From: Paucibacter sp. KBW04
GTDB lineage: Bacteria; Pseudomonadota; Gammaproteobacteria; Burkholderiales; Burkholderiaceae_C
Reading direction: 5' to 3'
Assembly: GCF_003852425.1 (NCBI RefSeq)
Contig: NZ_QAJN01000010.1
Location: forward strand, 424,932 to 488,931
Length of the DNA: 64,000 nt
In this document: one piece after another, positions 45,319 through 55,110 of the stretch
Numbering within the stretch: position 1 is the stretch's first letter
Layout of the letters: each line of letters starts with the position of its first letter
Notes under the pieces: generated by a model
The model's input: the letters and a program-made list of their open reading frames with translations, nothing else
Databases searched by the model: none
What the model was told of the DNA's origin: nothing
Program-made: the position numbers and the translations under genes

Positions 45319-48300
45319 TTAGCCCACCCATTTGCGGGCATTGCGGAACATGCGCATCCAGGGGCTCAGCTCACTGGCGTTGCCCGAGGTCCAGCTCAGC
45401 TGGACATTGCGGAAGACGCGTTCGGGGTGAGGCATCAGCACGTTGAAGCGGCCGTCGGCCGTGGTCACCGAGGTCAGGCCATCCGGGCTGCCATTGGGGT
45501 TGAGCGGATAGATCTCGGTCGGCTGGCCGCTGTGGTCCACATAGCGCATGGCGCGGGCCACCTTGGCCGCATCACCGCGCTGCGAGAAGTCGGCAAAGCC
45601 TTCACCATGGGCCACGGCGATGGGCAGGCGCGAACCTTCCATGCCCTTGAAGAAGAGGCTGGGGCTTTCCAGCACTTCAACCATGGCCAGGCGGGCTTCG
45701 AACTGCTCGCTCTTATTGCGGGTGAACTTGGGCCAGTCCTGCGCGCCGGGGATGATGGGCGACAGCGCCGCCATCATCTGGCAGCCATTGCACACGCCCA
45801 GGGCAAAGCTGTCCTGGCGGGCGAAGAAGGCCTTGAACTGCTCGGCCAAGACCGGGTTGAACATGACGGAGCGGGCCCAGCCCTCACCGGCACCCAGGGT
45901 GTCGCCGTAGCTGAAGCCGCCGCAGGCCACAAAGCCCTTGAACTCGGCTAGGCTCACCGCGCCCGACTGCAGATCGCTCATGTGGACGTCGTAGGTTTCA
46001 AAGCCGGCCTTGGCCATGGCATAACTCATCTCCACATGGGAGTTGACGCCCTGCTCGCGCAGAATGGCCAGCTTAGGCTTGGCACCCAGATTCAGGAAGG
46101 GCGCGGCCACATCGTCTTGCGGATCGAAGGTCAAATGCACATGGCGGCCGGGGTCGGCGGCGAGGCCGACCTGCTCATGCTCGCTCTGGGCGCAGGCCGG
46201 GTTGTCACGCAGGCTGGCGATGCGCCAGGAGACTTCGTCCCAGCTCTTGTGCAGGGCTTCAAGCGGCGCGGCAAAGACCTTTTTGGCATCGCGCCAGACT
46301 TCCACCGTGGCGGAGGTGTTGGGCTTGCCCACCACATGGCTGCACTTGGCCAGGCCATGCTCGCGCAGGGTCTGCAGCACGGCATCGCGGTCGCCGGCAC
46401 GCACTTGCAAGACGGCACCCAGCTCTTCGCTGAACAAGGCCTTGAGCGTCAGCTCTTCGCGGCGTGCGCCCACCTGGGTGGCCCAGTTCTTGGCGTCGCC
46501 GGTGTCGGCACGGCTGTCGCTGACGCCATCACCCTCGGTGACCAGCATGTCCACGTTCAGGCTCACACCCTGGTGGCCGGCGAAAGCCATTTCGCAGGCC
46601 GTGGCCCAGAGGCCGCCGTCGCCACGGTCGTGGTATGCCAAGAGCTTGCCCGCCGAACGCAAAGCATTGACGGCATTGACCAGATTCTTCAGCAGGGCTG
46701 CATCGTCCAGATCCGGCACGGCACCGCCGAACTGGTTCAGGGCCTGAGCCAGGATGGAACCGCCCATGCGGTGCTGGCCTTGGCCCAGATCAACCAGGAT
46801 CAGGCAGCTATCGCCCGCGTCCGTCTTGAGCTGAGGCGTCAGCGTGCCGCGCACGTCGGCAATCGAGGCGAAGGCGGTGATGATCAGGGACACCGGTGCG
46901 GTGACCTGACGCTCCTGGCCGTTCTCGGCCGTCCAGCGGGTGCGCATGGACAGCGAATCCTTGCCCACGGGGATGGAGATGCCCAGTTCGGGGCACAGCT
47001 CCATGCCCACGGCATGCACGGTGTCGAACAGGGCCGCGTCTTCACCGGCCTCGCCGCAAGCCGCCATCCAGTTGGCCGAGAGCTTGACGCGCGGCAACTC
47101 GATAGGCGCAGACAGCAGATTGGTAATGGCCTCGGCCACGGCCATGCGGCCGGAGGCCGGGCCGTCGATGGCGGCCAGGGGCGTGCGCTCGCCCATGCTC
47201 ATGGCTTCACCGGCAAAGCCCTTGAAGTCGGCCAGGGTGACGGCGCAATCGGCCACCGGCACCTGCCAGGGGCCGACCATCTGGTCGCGGCTGTTCAGGC
47301 CGCCGACCGTGCGGTCACCGATGGTGATCAAAAAGCGCTTGGAGGCCACCGTGGGGTGACGCAGCACGTCGAAGGCGACCTTGTCCAGGGCCACGCCGTT
47401 CAGGTCCAGCGTGCCGGCATCGCGGGCCACGCGGGCGACCTCGCGGTGCATCTTGGGCGGTTTGCCCAAGAGCACATCCATGGGCATATTCACCGCGCGC
47501 TCGCCGCCGGGGCCGTCTTCCAGCACCAGTTCACGCACTTCGGTGGTCACGCCGACCACGGCAAAGGGGCAGCGCTCGCGCTCGCACATGCTTTGGAACA
47601 GGGCCAGGCTGTCGGGCGCGATGGCCAAGACATAACGCTCCTGGCTCTCGTTGCACCAGATCTCCTTGGGCGCCATGCCGCTTTCTTCCAGCGGCACTTT
47701 GCGCAGGTCAAACACCGCACCGCGATGGGCGTCGTTGACCAGCTCGGGGAAGGCGTTAGAAATACCGCCGGCGCCCACATCGTGGATGGCCAGGATGGGG
47801 TTTTTGTCGCCCAGACCCCAGCAATGGTTGATCACCTCTTGCACGCGCCGCTCGATTTCGGGGTTACCGCGTTGCACCGAGTCGAAGTCCAGATCGGCCG
47901 TGTTGGTGCCCGCCGCCATGGAGCTGGCCGCGCTGCCACCCATGCCGATGCGCATGCCGGGGCCGCCCAGCTGCACCAGCAAGGAGCCGGCAGGGAACTC
48001 GATCTTCTGCGTCTGGTCGTCGCGGATGGCGCCCAGGCCACCGGCGATCATGATGGGCTTGTGATAGCCGCGCTGCACGCCGTCCACCAGCTGCTCGTAG
48101 ACACGGAAGTAACCGTTCAGATTCGGCCGGCCGAATTCGTTATTGAAGGCGGCACCGCCCAGGGGACCTTCGATCATGATCTGCAAGGCGCTGGCGATAT
48201 GGCTGGGTTTGCCGATGGGGTTTTGCTCCCAGGGCTCGCTCAAGCCCGGCAGATGCAGATTGGAGACCGAGAAGCCGGTCAGGCCGGCCTTGGGCTTGGA

Positions 48301-49314
48301 GCCGCGGCCGGTCGCACCTTCGTCACGGATCTCGCCGCCCGCGCCGGTAGAAGCACCGGGGTAAGGCGAGATGGCGGTCGGGTGGTTGTGGGTCTCGACC
48401 TTCATCAAGACATGGGCCAACTCCTCACGCGCCTCGTAGCGCGGAGCGCGGCGGTCACCGGCCGGCATCCAGCGCTCGATCGCGTGGCCTTCCATCACCG
48501 AGGCGTTGTCGGAATAGGCTTTGACGGTGTGCTGGGGGCTGAGCTTCTCGGTATTGCGGATCATGCCGAACAGGCTCAGTGGCTGATCCACCCCGTCCAC
48601 CGTGAACTTGGCATTGAAGATTTTGTGGCGGCAATGCTCGGAATTGGCCTGGGCAAACATCATCAATTCCACATCGCTGGGGTTGCGCTGCAGGGTTTTG
48701 AAGGCGTTTTCCAGGTAGTCGATCTCGTCCACCGACAAGGCCAGACCGAAGGTCTTGTTGGCGGCTTCCAAGGCCGAGCGGCCTTGGCCCAGCACGTCCA
48801 CATGTTCCAAGGCCTGGGCGCTCTTCTCGTCGAAGAGGTGTTGCGCGTCTTCGCGGGCCAGCAGCACGCTCTCGGTCATGCGGTCGTGCAGCAGATCGGC
48901 GCAGGCGATCAGCTCGGCCGGGCTCAGCGTCTTCACACCGCCCAACAAACCCGACTTCAAGACGATGCGGTATTCCGTGACCCGCTCCACCCGGTGAATG
49001 TTCAGGCCGCAGTTATGCGCGATATCGGTGGCCTTGGAGGCCCAGGGGCTGACCGTGCCCAGGCGGGGCGCCACCACCACCAGGCTGCCGTCCTGGCCGC
49101 CAGCGTAGGCGTCGCCATAGTTCAGCAAGGCGGCCAGCTTGGCGCCCTCTTCCTCACCCAGGGCTGCATCGCTCCACACCCAGTGCACATGGCGGGCATG
49201 CACAGCGTTGATGCGTTCGTTGATAGCCTGCAATTGCGGCAGCAAGGCCTGGGCGCGAAACGCTGACAGAGCGTTACCGCCCTCGAAGGAAAGCAGATGC
49301 TTGTGATTTGCCAT
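45319..49314 (-). CDS. purL: Phosphoribosylformylglycinamidine synthase, long form
   Basis: 1331 residues from MANHKHLL at 49314; the in-frame upstream Met at 49365 is not needed. It has an N-terminal PurS-like region, two AIRS-like synthetase halves ([32 protein letters not shown] loop) and a C-terminal glutamine amidotransferase with nucleophile Cys in [12 protein letters not shown] and the terminal PHPER. It converts FGAR to FGAM in purine synthesis. Confidence 0.97.
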   Translation of the reverse strand: MANHKHLLSFEGGNALSAFRAQALLPQLQAINERINAVHARHVHWVWSDAALGEEEGAKLAALLNYGDAYAGGQDGSLVVVAPRLGTVSPWASKATDIAHNCGLNIHRVERVTEYRIVLKSGLLGGVKTLSPAELIACADLLHDRMTESVLLAREDAQHLFDEKSAQALEHVDVLGQGRSALEAANKTFGLALSVDEIDYLENAFKTLQRNPSDVELMMFAQANSEHCRHKIFNAKFTVDGVDQPLSLFGMIRNTEKLSPQHTVKAYSDNASVMEGHAIERWMPAGDRRAPRYEAREELAHVLMKVETHNHPTAISPYPGASTGAGGEIRDEGATGRGSKPKAGLTGFSVSNLHLPGLSEPWEQNPIGKPSHIASALQIMIEGPLGGAAFNNEFGRPNLNGYFRVYEQLVDGVQRGYHKPIMIAGGLGAIRDDQTQKIEFPAGSLLVQLGGPGMRIGMGGSAASSMAAGTNTADLDFDSVQRGNPEIERRVQEVINHCWGLGDKNPILAIHDVGAGGISNAFPELVNDAHRGAVFDLRKVPLEESGMAPKEIWCNESQERYVLAIAPDSLALFQSMCERERCPFAVVGVTTEVRELVLEDGPGGERAVNMPMDVLLGKPPKMHREVARVARDAGTLDLNGVALDKVAFDVLRHPTVASKRFLITIGDRTVGGLNSRDQMVGPWQVPVADCAVTLADFKGFAGEAMSMGERTPLAAIDGPASGRMAVAEAITNLLSAPIELPRVKLSANWMAACGEAGEDAALFDTVHAVGMELCPELGISIPVGKDSLSMRTRWTAENGQERQVTAPVSLIITAFASIADVRGTLTPQLKTDAGDSCLILVDLGQGQHRMGGSILAQALNQFGGAVPDLDDAALLKNLVNAVNALRSAGKLLAYHDRGDGGLWATACEMAFAGHQGVSLNVDMLVTEGDGVSDSRADTGDAKNWATQVGARREELTLKALFSEELGAVLQVRAGDRDAVLQTLREHGLAKCSHVVGKPNTSATVEVWRDAKKVFAAPLEALHKSWDEVSWRIASLRDNPACAQSEHEQVGLAADPGRHVHLTFDPQDDVAAPFLNLGAKPKLAILREQGVNSHVEMSYAMAKAGFETYDVHMSDLQSGAVSLAEFKGFVACGGFSYGDTLGAGEGWARSVMFNPVLAEQFKAFFARQDSFALGVCNGCQMMAALSPIIPGAQDWPKFTRNKSEQFEARLAMVEVLESPSLFFKGMEGSRLPIAVAHGEGFADFSQRGDAAKVARAMRYVDHSGQPTEIYPLNPNGSPDGLTSVTTADGRFNVLMPHPERVFRNVQLSWTSGNASELSPWMRMFRNARKWVG

Positions 49315-49782
49315 GGGGTCCCGGAGCTGGGTTGGCGCGCTGGTGAGCAGCGCAGGTGTTTGCAAGGAAAAGCGTTCGAGCCGCTGGCATGGGGTCGCAC
49401 GCCTCGGCTCAAATGGAAAACCCGGGATTTTACCGATGCTGACGCGCTTCTTGAGCGCCGCCGCTCAGAAGTCAAAAAAAGCCCTTTATTTGAGCCCCGT
49501 GCGAGTCGTGATTCTTCTCACAACCCCAGCCGGACGCCTGCAACGATCAGACACAAAAAGCTGACCCGCAAAAATGCACGCTTTCTACATTGGGCGCAGA
49601 GCGCCCGCATCGCTGGCTAGCGCCCCGAGGGCGTTAGCATGTGGCGGTCAACTTGAATGGCCAGCGGAATTTGCCAATGATCTTCCTGACGCCTTTCTGG
49701 CACGAGCATGGTCAATCTGTCGTTCGTGCAGGACGGCTCCGCAAGCACACAACTTCGACATTCAGCCCCTCCAGGTAACCCC
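49315..49782. promoter_or_regulatory. purL upstream region
   Basis: 468 bp without a convincing gene. On the minus strand a TAAAAT -10-like hexamer occurs at 49432-49427, about 115 bp before purL. GGGCGC-AGA-GCGCCC (49592-49606) and an imperfect GCTAGCGCC/GGGCGTTAGC hairpin (about 49615-49638) lie in the half nearer the small membrane gene. Base composition becomes more mixed from about 49.5 kb onwards. Confidence 0.35.
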
Positions 49783-50001
49783 ATGAGCAAACATCAAGGC
49801 TACTCGACACTCGGTGCCCTGATCGGCGGCGCCATCGTTGGCTTCCTCGTCTTCGGCTACTTGGGCATGCGCTTTTTCAAAGACGCAGACGGTCCACTCG
49901 TGCCACTCGCTTGCGCCGTTGTGGGTGCAGTGGTCGGAGCCTTTTATCAAGTGGCATTTGGTGATCTTTTGTGGCACCGTCTTTGGCGACGACTCAAGTG
50001 A
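49783..50001 (+). CDS. Small two-helix membrane protein of unknown function
   Basis: 72 residues from ATG 49783 (MSKHQGYSTLGALIGG), with CCAGGTAA upstream as a ribosome site; the longer frame from 49708 has no membrane-protein character. Glycine-rich hydrophobic segments at about 9-28 and 38-58, then a basic end WHRLWRRLK. The family is not recognised. It stands alone in an accessory-looking patch. Confidence 0.55.
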   Translation: MSKHQGYSTLGALIGGAIVGFLVFGYLGMRFFKDADGPLVPLACAVVGAVVGAFYQVAFGDLLWHRLWRRLK

Positions 50002-50088
50002 ACGGAAACGTCGCCATCTATCGACTCTGGCTAGCTGGCCGTTGATTACGGACGTCCATGCTTCGCATGCAAGCCGGTGAAATTTTGC

Positions 50089-50119
50089 GTTATGCAGCAT
50101 GACAGCAAGCCTGTCTAAC
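50089..50119. other. Possible integron attC-like core motifs
   Basis: GCGTTATGC (core GTTATGC at 50089-50095) and GTCTAACAAACG (inverse core RYYYAAC at 50113-50119) resemble the right and left ends of attC sites. They lie after the 72-residue gene. No complete paired attC could be folded and no integrase is in the window, so this may be chance. Confidence 0.2.
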
Positions 50120-50177
50120 AAACGGATCAGGGCGCGGCTTTGCTCGCTGCGCGCGACCTATCCTTACTCGTGAGGCC

Positions 50178-50630
50178 TCACGGTTGCACCAGTGGCCATA
50201 GCACACGAAGTGCTCCAGGCTTGTATGTGAATCTGAACTCGATTGTTTGTCCTGGATGCGGACTTGGCGCTTGCTCTTCCAGCGGAACGATGAGATCAAG
50301 ATAGAGCGTCTCGTCCTCCGGTTTTACCGACGGAACTGCTGTATAGCAGCAACTGCTATACAGCAGCGTCATTTTCGATGGGCGAGGACAGCCACCCGAA
50401 GACAGTGCAAGCGAAGGAAGCGCAACGGTCTCGCCGGCCACTACGAACGTGACGCCCTGAACATCGCAGCCTTGAAGTTGGATCTTTGCGACTACGGGGA
50501 CAACACCAATGCTCGTCGAGGCTTGGGTAAAGGCGTCTTGCGACTCGAGCGAGGCCCAGAAGACTCGTTGGGGCTGGATCGCGATTGATGGCAATGCCAG
50601 AAGGGCAACCAGGAACAGAAGATAGCGCAT
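50178..50630 (-). CDS. Predicted secreted protein of unknown function
   Basis: 150 residues from the Met at 50630 (MRYLLFLVALLALPSIAIQP), an evident Sec signal peptide; the frame extends to 50750 but that part has no coding character. The mature part is beta-like with Cys residues (LQGCDVQGV, GGCPRPS, SSCCYTAV) and ends FRFTYKPGALRVLWPLVQP. No family recognised. Codon use is less GC-biased than its neighbours, consistent with acquisition. Confidence 0.5.
   Translation of the reverse strand: MRYLLFLVALLALPSIAIQPQRVFWASLESQDAFTQASTSIGVVPVVAKIQLQGCDVQGVTFVVAGETVALPSLALSSGGCPRPSKMTLLYSSCCYTAVPSVKPEDETLYLDLIVPLEEQAPSPHPGQTIEFRFTYKPGALRVLWPLVQP
50336..50366. repeat. Perfect 14-bp inverted repeat inside a coding region
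   Basis: CTGCTGTATAGCAG, CAA, CTGCTATACAGCAG. It lies inside the secreted-protein gene and encodes part of its SSCCYTAV stretch on the minus strand. Such a perfect hairpin in a gene is unusual. Confidence 0.7.
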
Positions 50631-51059
50631 GGCAAATGAGGGCAAACGGGTAGCGTATATCTGCCGAGTGTCAAAGCCCGTGAAGCACGCGGCTGCTGAA
50701 GAGGCAGCAAACCATGTTGAACTGAACCATCCCACCGTCCCAGGCTGCAAGCCTTTGTGACTCTTTTCTCTGGGGGATTGGATAGCCCCAGACCCTTTTG
50801 GCGATGATTATGGCGCCGCCCGCCTGCAGCCGCAGCCGGGGTTTCTCAGCAGAAAGCCTCTTCATATCGATATTGCAGCGGCCAGCATGCTGAATCCGCA
50901 CGCGCGGCGGGCCCCGATCGCCGCCTAGCAAGACCTGACCCCACGCGGCCGTTCGCTCACGCTCTTTCATTCAAATATCGGCATGCCCTCGGTGTCATGG
51001 CGGGGCCCTTGCCTGCAAGGTCAATGCCTCTGGCGGTTTGCAAATGCGAAACTGGGGCC
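50631..51059. other. Intergenic stretch without recognised features
   Basis: 429 bp between the divergent secreted-protein and methyltransferase genes. Short frames occur but none has coding character or a plausible start. No repeat, tRNA or clear promoter was seen. Confidence 0.4.
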
Positions 51060-51683
51060 ATGAACAAGCCCGCCCAAGTCTGGAATCAGCGCTACCAGGC
51101 GCAGCCCTTGGCCGTTGACGACGCTTGGCTCTGGCAATGGCAATCCCTGCTCCCCCTTCCTTCCGGCGGGCAGGCCCTGGACCTGGGCAGCGGCGATGGC
51201 CATGAAACCGGCGCCTTGCTGGCCCTGGGTTGGCAAGTGACCGCCGTCGATATCTCGGAACAGGCCTTGGCCCGTTGCCAGGCCAAACACCCACCAGCGC
51301 ATGCACTGCTGGCCGACGCCAGAGACCTGAGCGCCCTGCCCGCCCATAGCTTTGCGCTGGTGATCGCTCATCTGAGCCTGCATTACTTTGACCAGGCCGA
51401 CACGCTCAAGGCCTTCACAGGCTTGCAGCGTCTGCTCACACCCTCGGGACTGCTGCTAGGCAGCGTCAATGCCGAGGACGATTTCAATTACGGCGCCCCA
51501 AAGGATGCGAGCAACTGGGCCACCGTCCTGGTGGACGGCCTGCCCAAGCAGTTCTTTACCGAGGCCAAACTGCGCGAGGCGCTGGGCCCGGGCTTTGAGA
51601 TCCTGCAGCTAAACAAGCGCCAAAGCCTGCGCTACGGCGCGGCCAAGTCGGTCTGGGACTTCGCCGCGCGAGTACAGGCTTGA
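51060..51683 (+). CDS. Class I SAM-dependent methyltransferase
   Basis: 207 residues from ATG 51060 (MNKPAQVWNQRY). Motif I ALDLGSGDGHETGALLAL (about 39-56), the acidic end of strand 2 in VDIS, and the HLSLHYF post-II region mark a methyltransferase-11/TehB-like enzyme. The substrate is unknown. It converges on the amidohydrolase with a 10-bp gap. Confidence 0.8.
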   Translation: MNKPAQVWNQRYQAQPLAVDDAWLWQWQSLLPLPSGGQALDLGSGDGHETGALLALGWQVTAVDISEQALARCQAKHPPAHALLADARDLSALPAHSFALVIAHLSLHYFDQADTLKAFTGLQRLLTPSGLLLGSVNAEDDFNYGAPKDASNWATVLVDGLPKQFFTEAKLREALGPGFEILQLNKRQSLRYGAAKSVWDFAARVQA

Positions 51684-51693
51684 TAGGGAGCGC

Positions 51694-53013
51694 TTAGCGC
51701 TGCGCCTTCATCTGCGCCACGATGGCCTCGATGCGGTCCAAGACCGCGGCCTGATCGACCTGGGTCAGCACGCGGTTCTTGAGCACCTGCTTGCCGCCCA
51801 CCCAGACGTCGGACACATGCTCGCGGCCGGCCACGTACACCAGCTGAGCCTCGGGGTTGTAAACCGGGCGGCATTCCAGGGCATCCAGGGAGACGGCCAC
51901 CACATCGGCCAGCTTGCCCACTTCCAGTGAACCCAGATCATCGCCACGGCCCATGGCCTTGGCGGCGCGGATGGTGGCCATTTCAAGCGCCGTGCGGGCC
52001 GAGACGGTGGTGGAGTTCTGCGTCACGCCCTTGGCCAGCAAGGCGGCGGCACGGATCTCGCCAAACATGTCCTGGCGATTGTTAGAGGCCGCGCCGTCGG
52101 TGCCCAGCACGGTGTTGACGCCGGCGGCTTCCAGTGCCGTCACCGGGCAGACACCCGAGGCCAGCTTCATATTCGAGTTGGGGTTGTGAACCACATGCAC
52201 GCCTTGCTTGGCCAGCATGGCGATCTCGGCTTCATTCAGATGGACCATGTGCACGGCCATCATGCGCTCGTTCAGCAGGCCCAGCTTGTTGAGACGCTCC
52301 AGCGGACGCATGCCGTGCTGCTTGACGCTTTCATCCACCTCGAACTGCGTTTCGTGGATGTGGCAGTGCATCTGAATGTCGAGCTTCAAGGCCAGATCGC
52401 GCAGCTGCACAAAGGTCTCGTCCGAGACGGTGTAAGGCGCGTGCGGGGCCGAGGTCCAGTCCAGCAGCTTCTCGCCCTTGTACTGCTCGTAGGCTTCCAG
52501 GCCTTTGCTGATGTACTCCGCAGCATTGGCCGCATAGCCGGTGGGGAAGTCGATCACATTGATGGACACACCGGCACGCACGCCGCTGTCAAGCGCCGCC
52601 CGCGCCATCGCGGTCGGGAAGAAGTACATATCGTTGAGGTAAGTCACGCCGCCGCGCAGAGCTTCCGCAGCGCTCAGCAGGGATCCTTGATAGGTCCAGT
52701 CCTCGCTGACCCACTTCTTCTCCAGGGGCCAGATGTGGTTGTTGAGCCAGTCCATCAGCGGCACGTCGTCGGCCACGCCACGCAGCAAGGACATGGCCGA
52801 ATGGGTGTGGGCATTGATCAGGCCCGGGATCAGCACATGCTCGCCCAGCTCCACCGTGGCGGCATCCGGGAACTGCTGAGCGGCCGCCGCCCAGGGCAGG
52901 ATGGCGGCAATGCGCTCGCCCTGGATGACCAGGGCATGGTCGTTCAGCACTTGGCTGCCGGGGCTCATGGGCAAGAGCCAGCGGGCCTTGAGGATGGTGG
53001 TTTGAGCGGTCAT
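51694..53013 (-). CDS. TRZ/ATZ-family amidohydrolase (SAH/MTA deaminase-like)
   Basis: 439 residues from ATG 53013, with GGAG upstream. The metal site includes the HTHSAM motif (near 69), HIHETQ, and the later His and Asp in VLGTDGAASNN. The closest characterised types are S-adenosylhomocysteine/methylthioadenosine deaminases and chlorohydrolases. Nucleoside deamination is plausible, given the nucleoside hydrolase and ribokinase that follow on the same strand upstream, but the exact substrate is uncertain. Confidence 0.85.
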   Translation of the reverse strand: MTAQTTILKARWLLPMSPGSQVLNDHALVIQGERIAAILPWAAAAQQFPDAATVELGEHVLIPGLINAHTHSAMSLLRGVADDVPLMDWLNNHIWPLEKKWVSEDWTYQGSLLSAAEALRGGVTYLNDMYFFPTAMARAALDSGVRAGVSINVIDFPTGYAANAAEYISKGLEAYEQYKGEKLLDWTSAPHAPYTVSDETFVQLRDLALKLDIQMHCHIHETQFEVDESVKQHGMRPLERLNKLGLLNERMMAVHMVHLNEAEIAMLAKQGVHVVHNPNSNMKLASGVCPVTALEAAGVNTVLGTDGAASNNRQDMFGEIRAAALLAKGVTQNSTTVSARTALEMATIRAAKAMGRGDDLGSLEVGKLADVVAVSLDALECRPVYNPEAQLVYVAGREHVSDVWVGGKQVLKNRVLTQVDQAAVLDRIEAIVAQMKAQR

Positions 53014-53075
53014 GTGGGGGTACTCCAAAAATGGGCATCCCGCCTCGGGTGCGGGATGCGTTGAACTGTAACGTT

Positions 53076-53093
53076 CTGCCGCTCAGGCGGCAG
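53076..53093. terminator. Hairpin at the end of the nucleoside hydrolase gene
   Basis: CTGCCGC, TCAG, GCGGCAG, spanning the stop codon of the minus-strand gene. No T-tract; it may terminate or protect the rbsR-rbsK-hydrolase mRNA. Confidence 0.3.
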
Positions 53094-54081
53094 CGTCAAA
53101 TGCTTGGTCGAACAGGGCTAGAACTCGGGCAGCGTCCACGCCGATGCAGACCTGCTGCGAGGGGCAGCCGGTCCAGGCATCGGCCGTGGGCCCTGGCTTG
53201 CGCAGCTTTTGAATGGTCTGGCCTCGGGCAATGCCTTCCAGGGCGACCCGCACGGGGCCGGCACGCAGCTCGAAAGCCTCGGGCTCAATGGCATAGGCAA
53301 TCGCACTGGCGTCGTGGGAGTAGATGCCGCGAATGCCGTCCACCGAGTGGTAGAAGTCTTGGTAATGGCGGGTGGCTTTCCACAAAAAATCGCCAATCGC
53401 ACCGCCGCGGCCTTGCAGGCTGGCGAGGTAGTCCTCGTCCATCACCACGGCTTGCGTCACGTCCAGACCGACGATGACCACCGGCCATTCGGCGCCAAAA
53501 ACGATGTCGGCCGCCTCGGGGTCGTTGATCATATTGGCCTCGGCCACCGGTGTGACATTGCCGCTGCGGCCCTGGGTGCCAAAGGCGCCGCCCATCACGA
53601 TCACTTGATGGACCTTGGCCGCGATGCTGGGGTCGTGGCGCAGGGCCAGGGCCAGATTGCTCATGGGGCCCACGGCGATCAGGGTGAGCTGGCCGGGCTG
53701 GGCATTGACCATATCGCAGATCAATTGGTAGGCCGGGCGCGGGTCGAGCGGGTGCAGAGCGGCGCGTGCATCGATCGCCTTTTGCGCTTCGCCGCCCAGG
53801 CCGTCCTCGCCATGGACATGGGTGGAATGCTCGCGCTCGGCGCCCATCTGCACCGGGCCGGCCGCGCCGGCCGCCACCGAGACCTGCTCGGGCGGCAGGC
53901 CGTAGAGGCCACACAAGGCCTGGGCATTGCGGGTAGTCACCGCCACCGAGGCATTGCCAAACACGGTGGTGATGGCGCGCAAATGGATGGCGGGATGGCG
54001 GGCCAGCAGGAACAAGGCCATAGCATCGTCGATGCCAGGGTCGGTATCAAAAATCACCTGCAAACGGGTGTCGGACTTCAT
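53083..54081 (-). CDS. Inosine-uridine-preferring nucleoside hydrolase
   Basis: 332 residues. The N-terminal Ca-binding motif DTDPGIDDAMAL (near 12-23), IAVGPMSNLALAL and the C-terminal His/Asp region (YSHDASAIAYAI) define the IUNH family. It hydrolyses ribonucleosides to base and ribose. The adjacent ribokinase would phosphorylate the ribose and the LacI-type regulator would control both, forming a nucleoside salvage operon. Confidence 0.9.
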   Translation of the reverse strand: MKSDTRLQVIFDTDPGIDDAMALFLLARHPAIHLRAITTVFGNASVAVTTRNAQALCGLYGLPPEQVSVAAGAAGPVQMGAEREHSTHVHGEDGLGGEAQKAIDARAALHPLDPRPAYQLICDMVNAQPGQLTLIAVGPMSNLALALRHDPSIAAKVHQVIVMGGAFGTQGRSGNVTPVAEANMINDPEAADIVFGAEWPVVIVGLDVTQAVVMDEDYLASLQGRGGAIGDFLWKATRHYQDFYHSVDGIRGIYSHDASAIAYAIEPEAFELRAGPVRVALEGIARGQTIQKLRKPGPTADAWTGCPSQQVCIGVDAARVLALFDQAFDAAA

Positions 54082-54120
54082 GGCGGACCTTTCTTCTTAC
54101 TGCAGTACTTGCGCCCGTGA

Positions 54121-55110
54121 TCAGCGCTTGGGCGCGAAGCCAGCACCCAGCTCTGCCCGCTTGGGCATGGCGCTTTGCACCCCGCTGCGGCTGACGGCAA
54201 TCGCCGCCGCAGCCATGCCCAAACGAGCCGCTTCGACGGGTGCCAGGCCCTCGGCCAGACCGGTGGCAAAGCCGCCGACAAAGGTGTCGCCCGCGCCCAC
54301 GGTATCCACGGCTTTGACGGCCTGGGCGGGCAGGTGTTGCGGGCCCTCGGCTCCACACATCAGCACGCCGGCCGCGCCCAAAGTCACCAGGACCTGCCCT
54401 GCCCCACGTTGACGCAAAGCATGAGCGGCCTCAGCAACCTGGGCCAATAGTTGCGCCTGCGCTGCGTCTTCGGGCAGGCTTGGCAGACCGGCCAGTTGAA
54501 AGGCCTCGGTCTCGTTCAAGATCAAGCAATCGGACAAAGCCAGCAAGGCCGGCGTCACCGCCAGGGCCGGGGCGGCGTTCAACACCGTGCGCCCCCCTGC
54601 GGCCCGGGTCAACTCAAAGGCCCGCTGGATGGCAGGAACCGGCACTTCCAGCTGGGCCACGGTGACGGTAGCCGCCTGAAACTTAGCGGCTGCCGCCTGT
54701 ACATCGGCAGGGCTGAGCTGGGCATTGCTGCCAGGCACATAGACGATGGAGTTCTCGCCCCCCTCGCTCGCCACCATGATGACGGCAATGCCGGGCAAGG
54801 CCTGGGCATCGCGCGCCACGGCGCTGCTGTCCACGCCCTCGTCCTGCAAAGCCTGCAGCAAGGCCTCGCCATGCTGACGCGTACCCACGCGGGACACAAA
54901 GGCGACCTTGGCACCCAGTCGAGCCGCGGCCACGGCCTGATTGGCGCCCTTGCCACCGGGCGCCATCACAAAGGCCTCACCCACCAGGGTCTCACCGGGT
55001 GCGGGCAGACGTGGGGCGTGGGCCACCATATCCATATTGATGCTGCCGACCACCAAGACCTGGGCGGACTGGGATTTGGAGGTGGGCAGGCCGGAGTTCT
55101 GCTGAGTCAT
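54121..55110 (-). CDS. rbsK: Ribokinase
   Basis: 329 residues of the PfkB family. VVGSINMDMV start, APGGKGANQAVAAARLG (substrate-binding) and DTVGAGDTFVGGF (catalytic Asp, anion hole) are all ribokinase-type. It makes ribose 5-phosphate from ribose and ATP. It overlaps the upstream LacI-family gene by four bases and precedes the nucleoside hydrolase by 39 bp. Confidence 0.92.
   Translation of the reverse strand: MTQQNSGLPTSKSQSAQVLVVGSINMDMVAHAPRLPAPGETLVGEAFVMAPGGKGANQAVAAARLGAKVAFVSRVGTRQHGEALLQALQDEGVDSSAVARDAQALPGIAVIMVASEGGENSIVYVPGSNAQLSPADVQAAAAKFQAATVTVAQLEVPVPAIQRAFELTRAAGGRTVLNAAPALAVTPALLALSDCLILNETEAFQLAGLPSLPEDAAQAQLLAQVAEAAHALRQRGAGQVLVTLGAAGVLMCGAEGPQHLPAQAVKAVDTVGAGDTFVGGFATGLAEGLAPVEAARLGMAAAAIAVSRSGVQSAMPKRAELGAGFAPKR

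Noticed and set aside
45982..49266. Plus-strand 1094-codon open frame
   Set aside because: Antisense shadow of purL, whose motifs and length are unambiguous.
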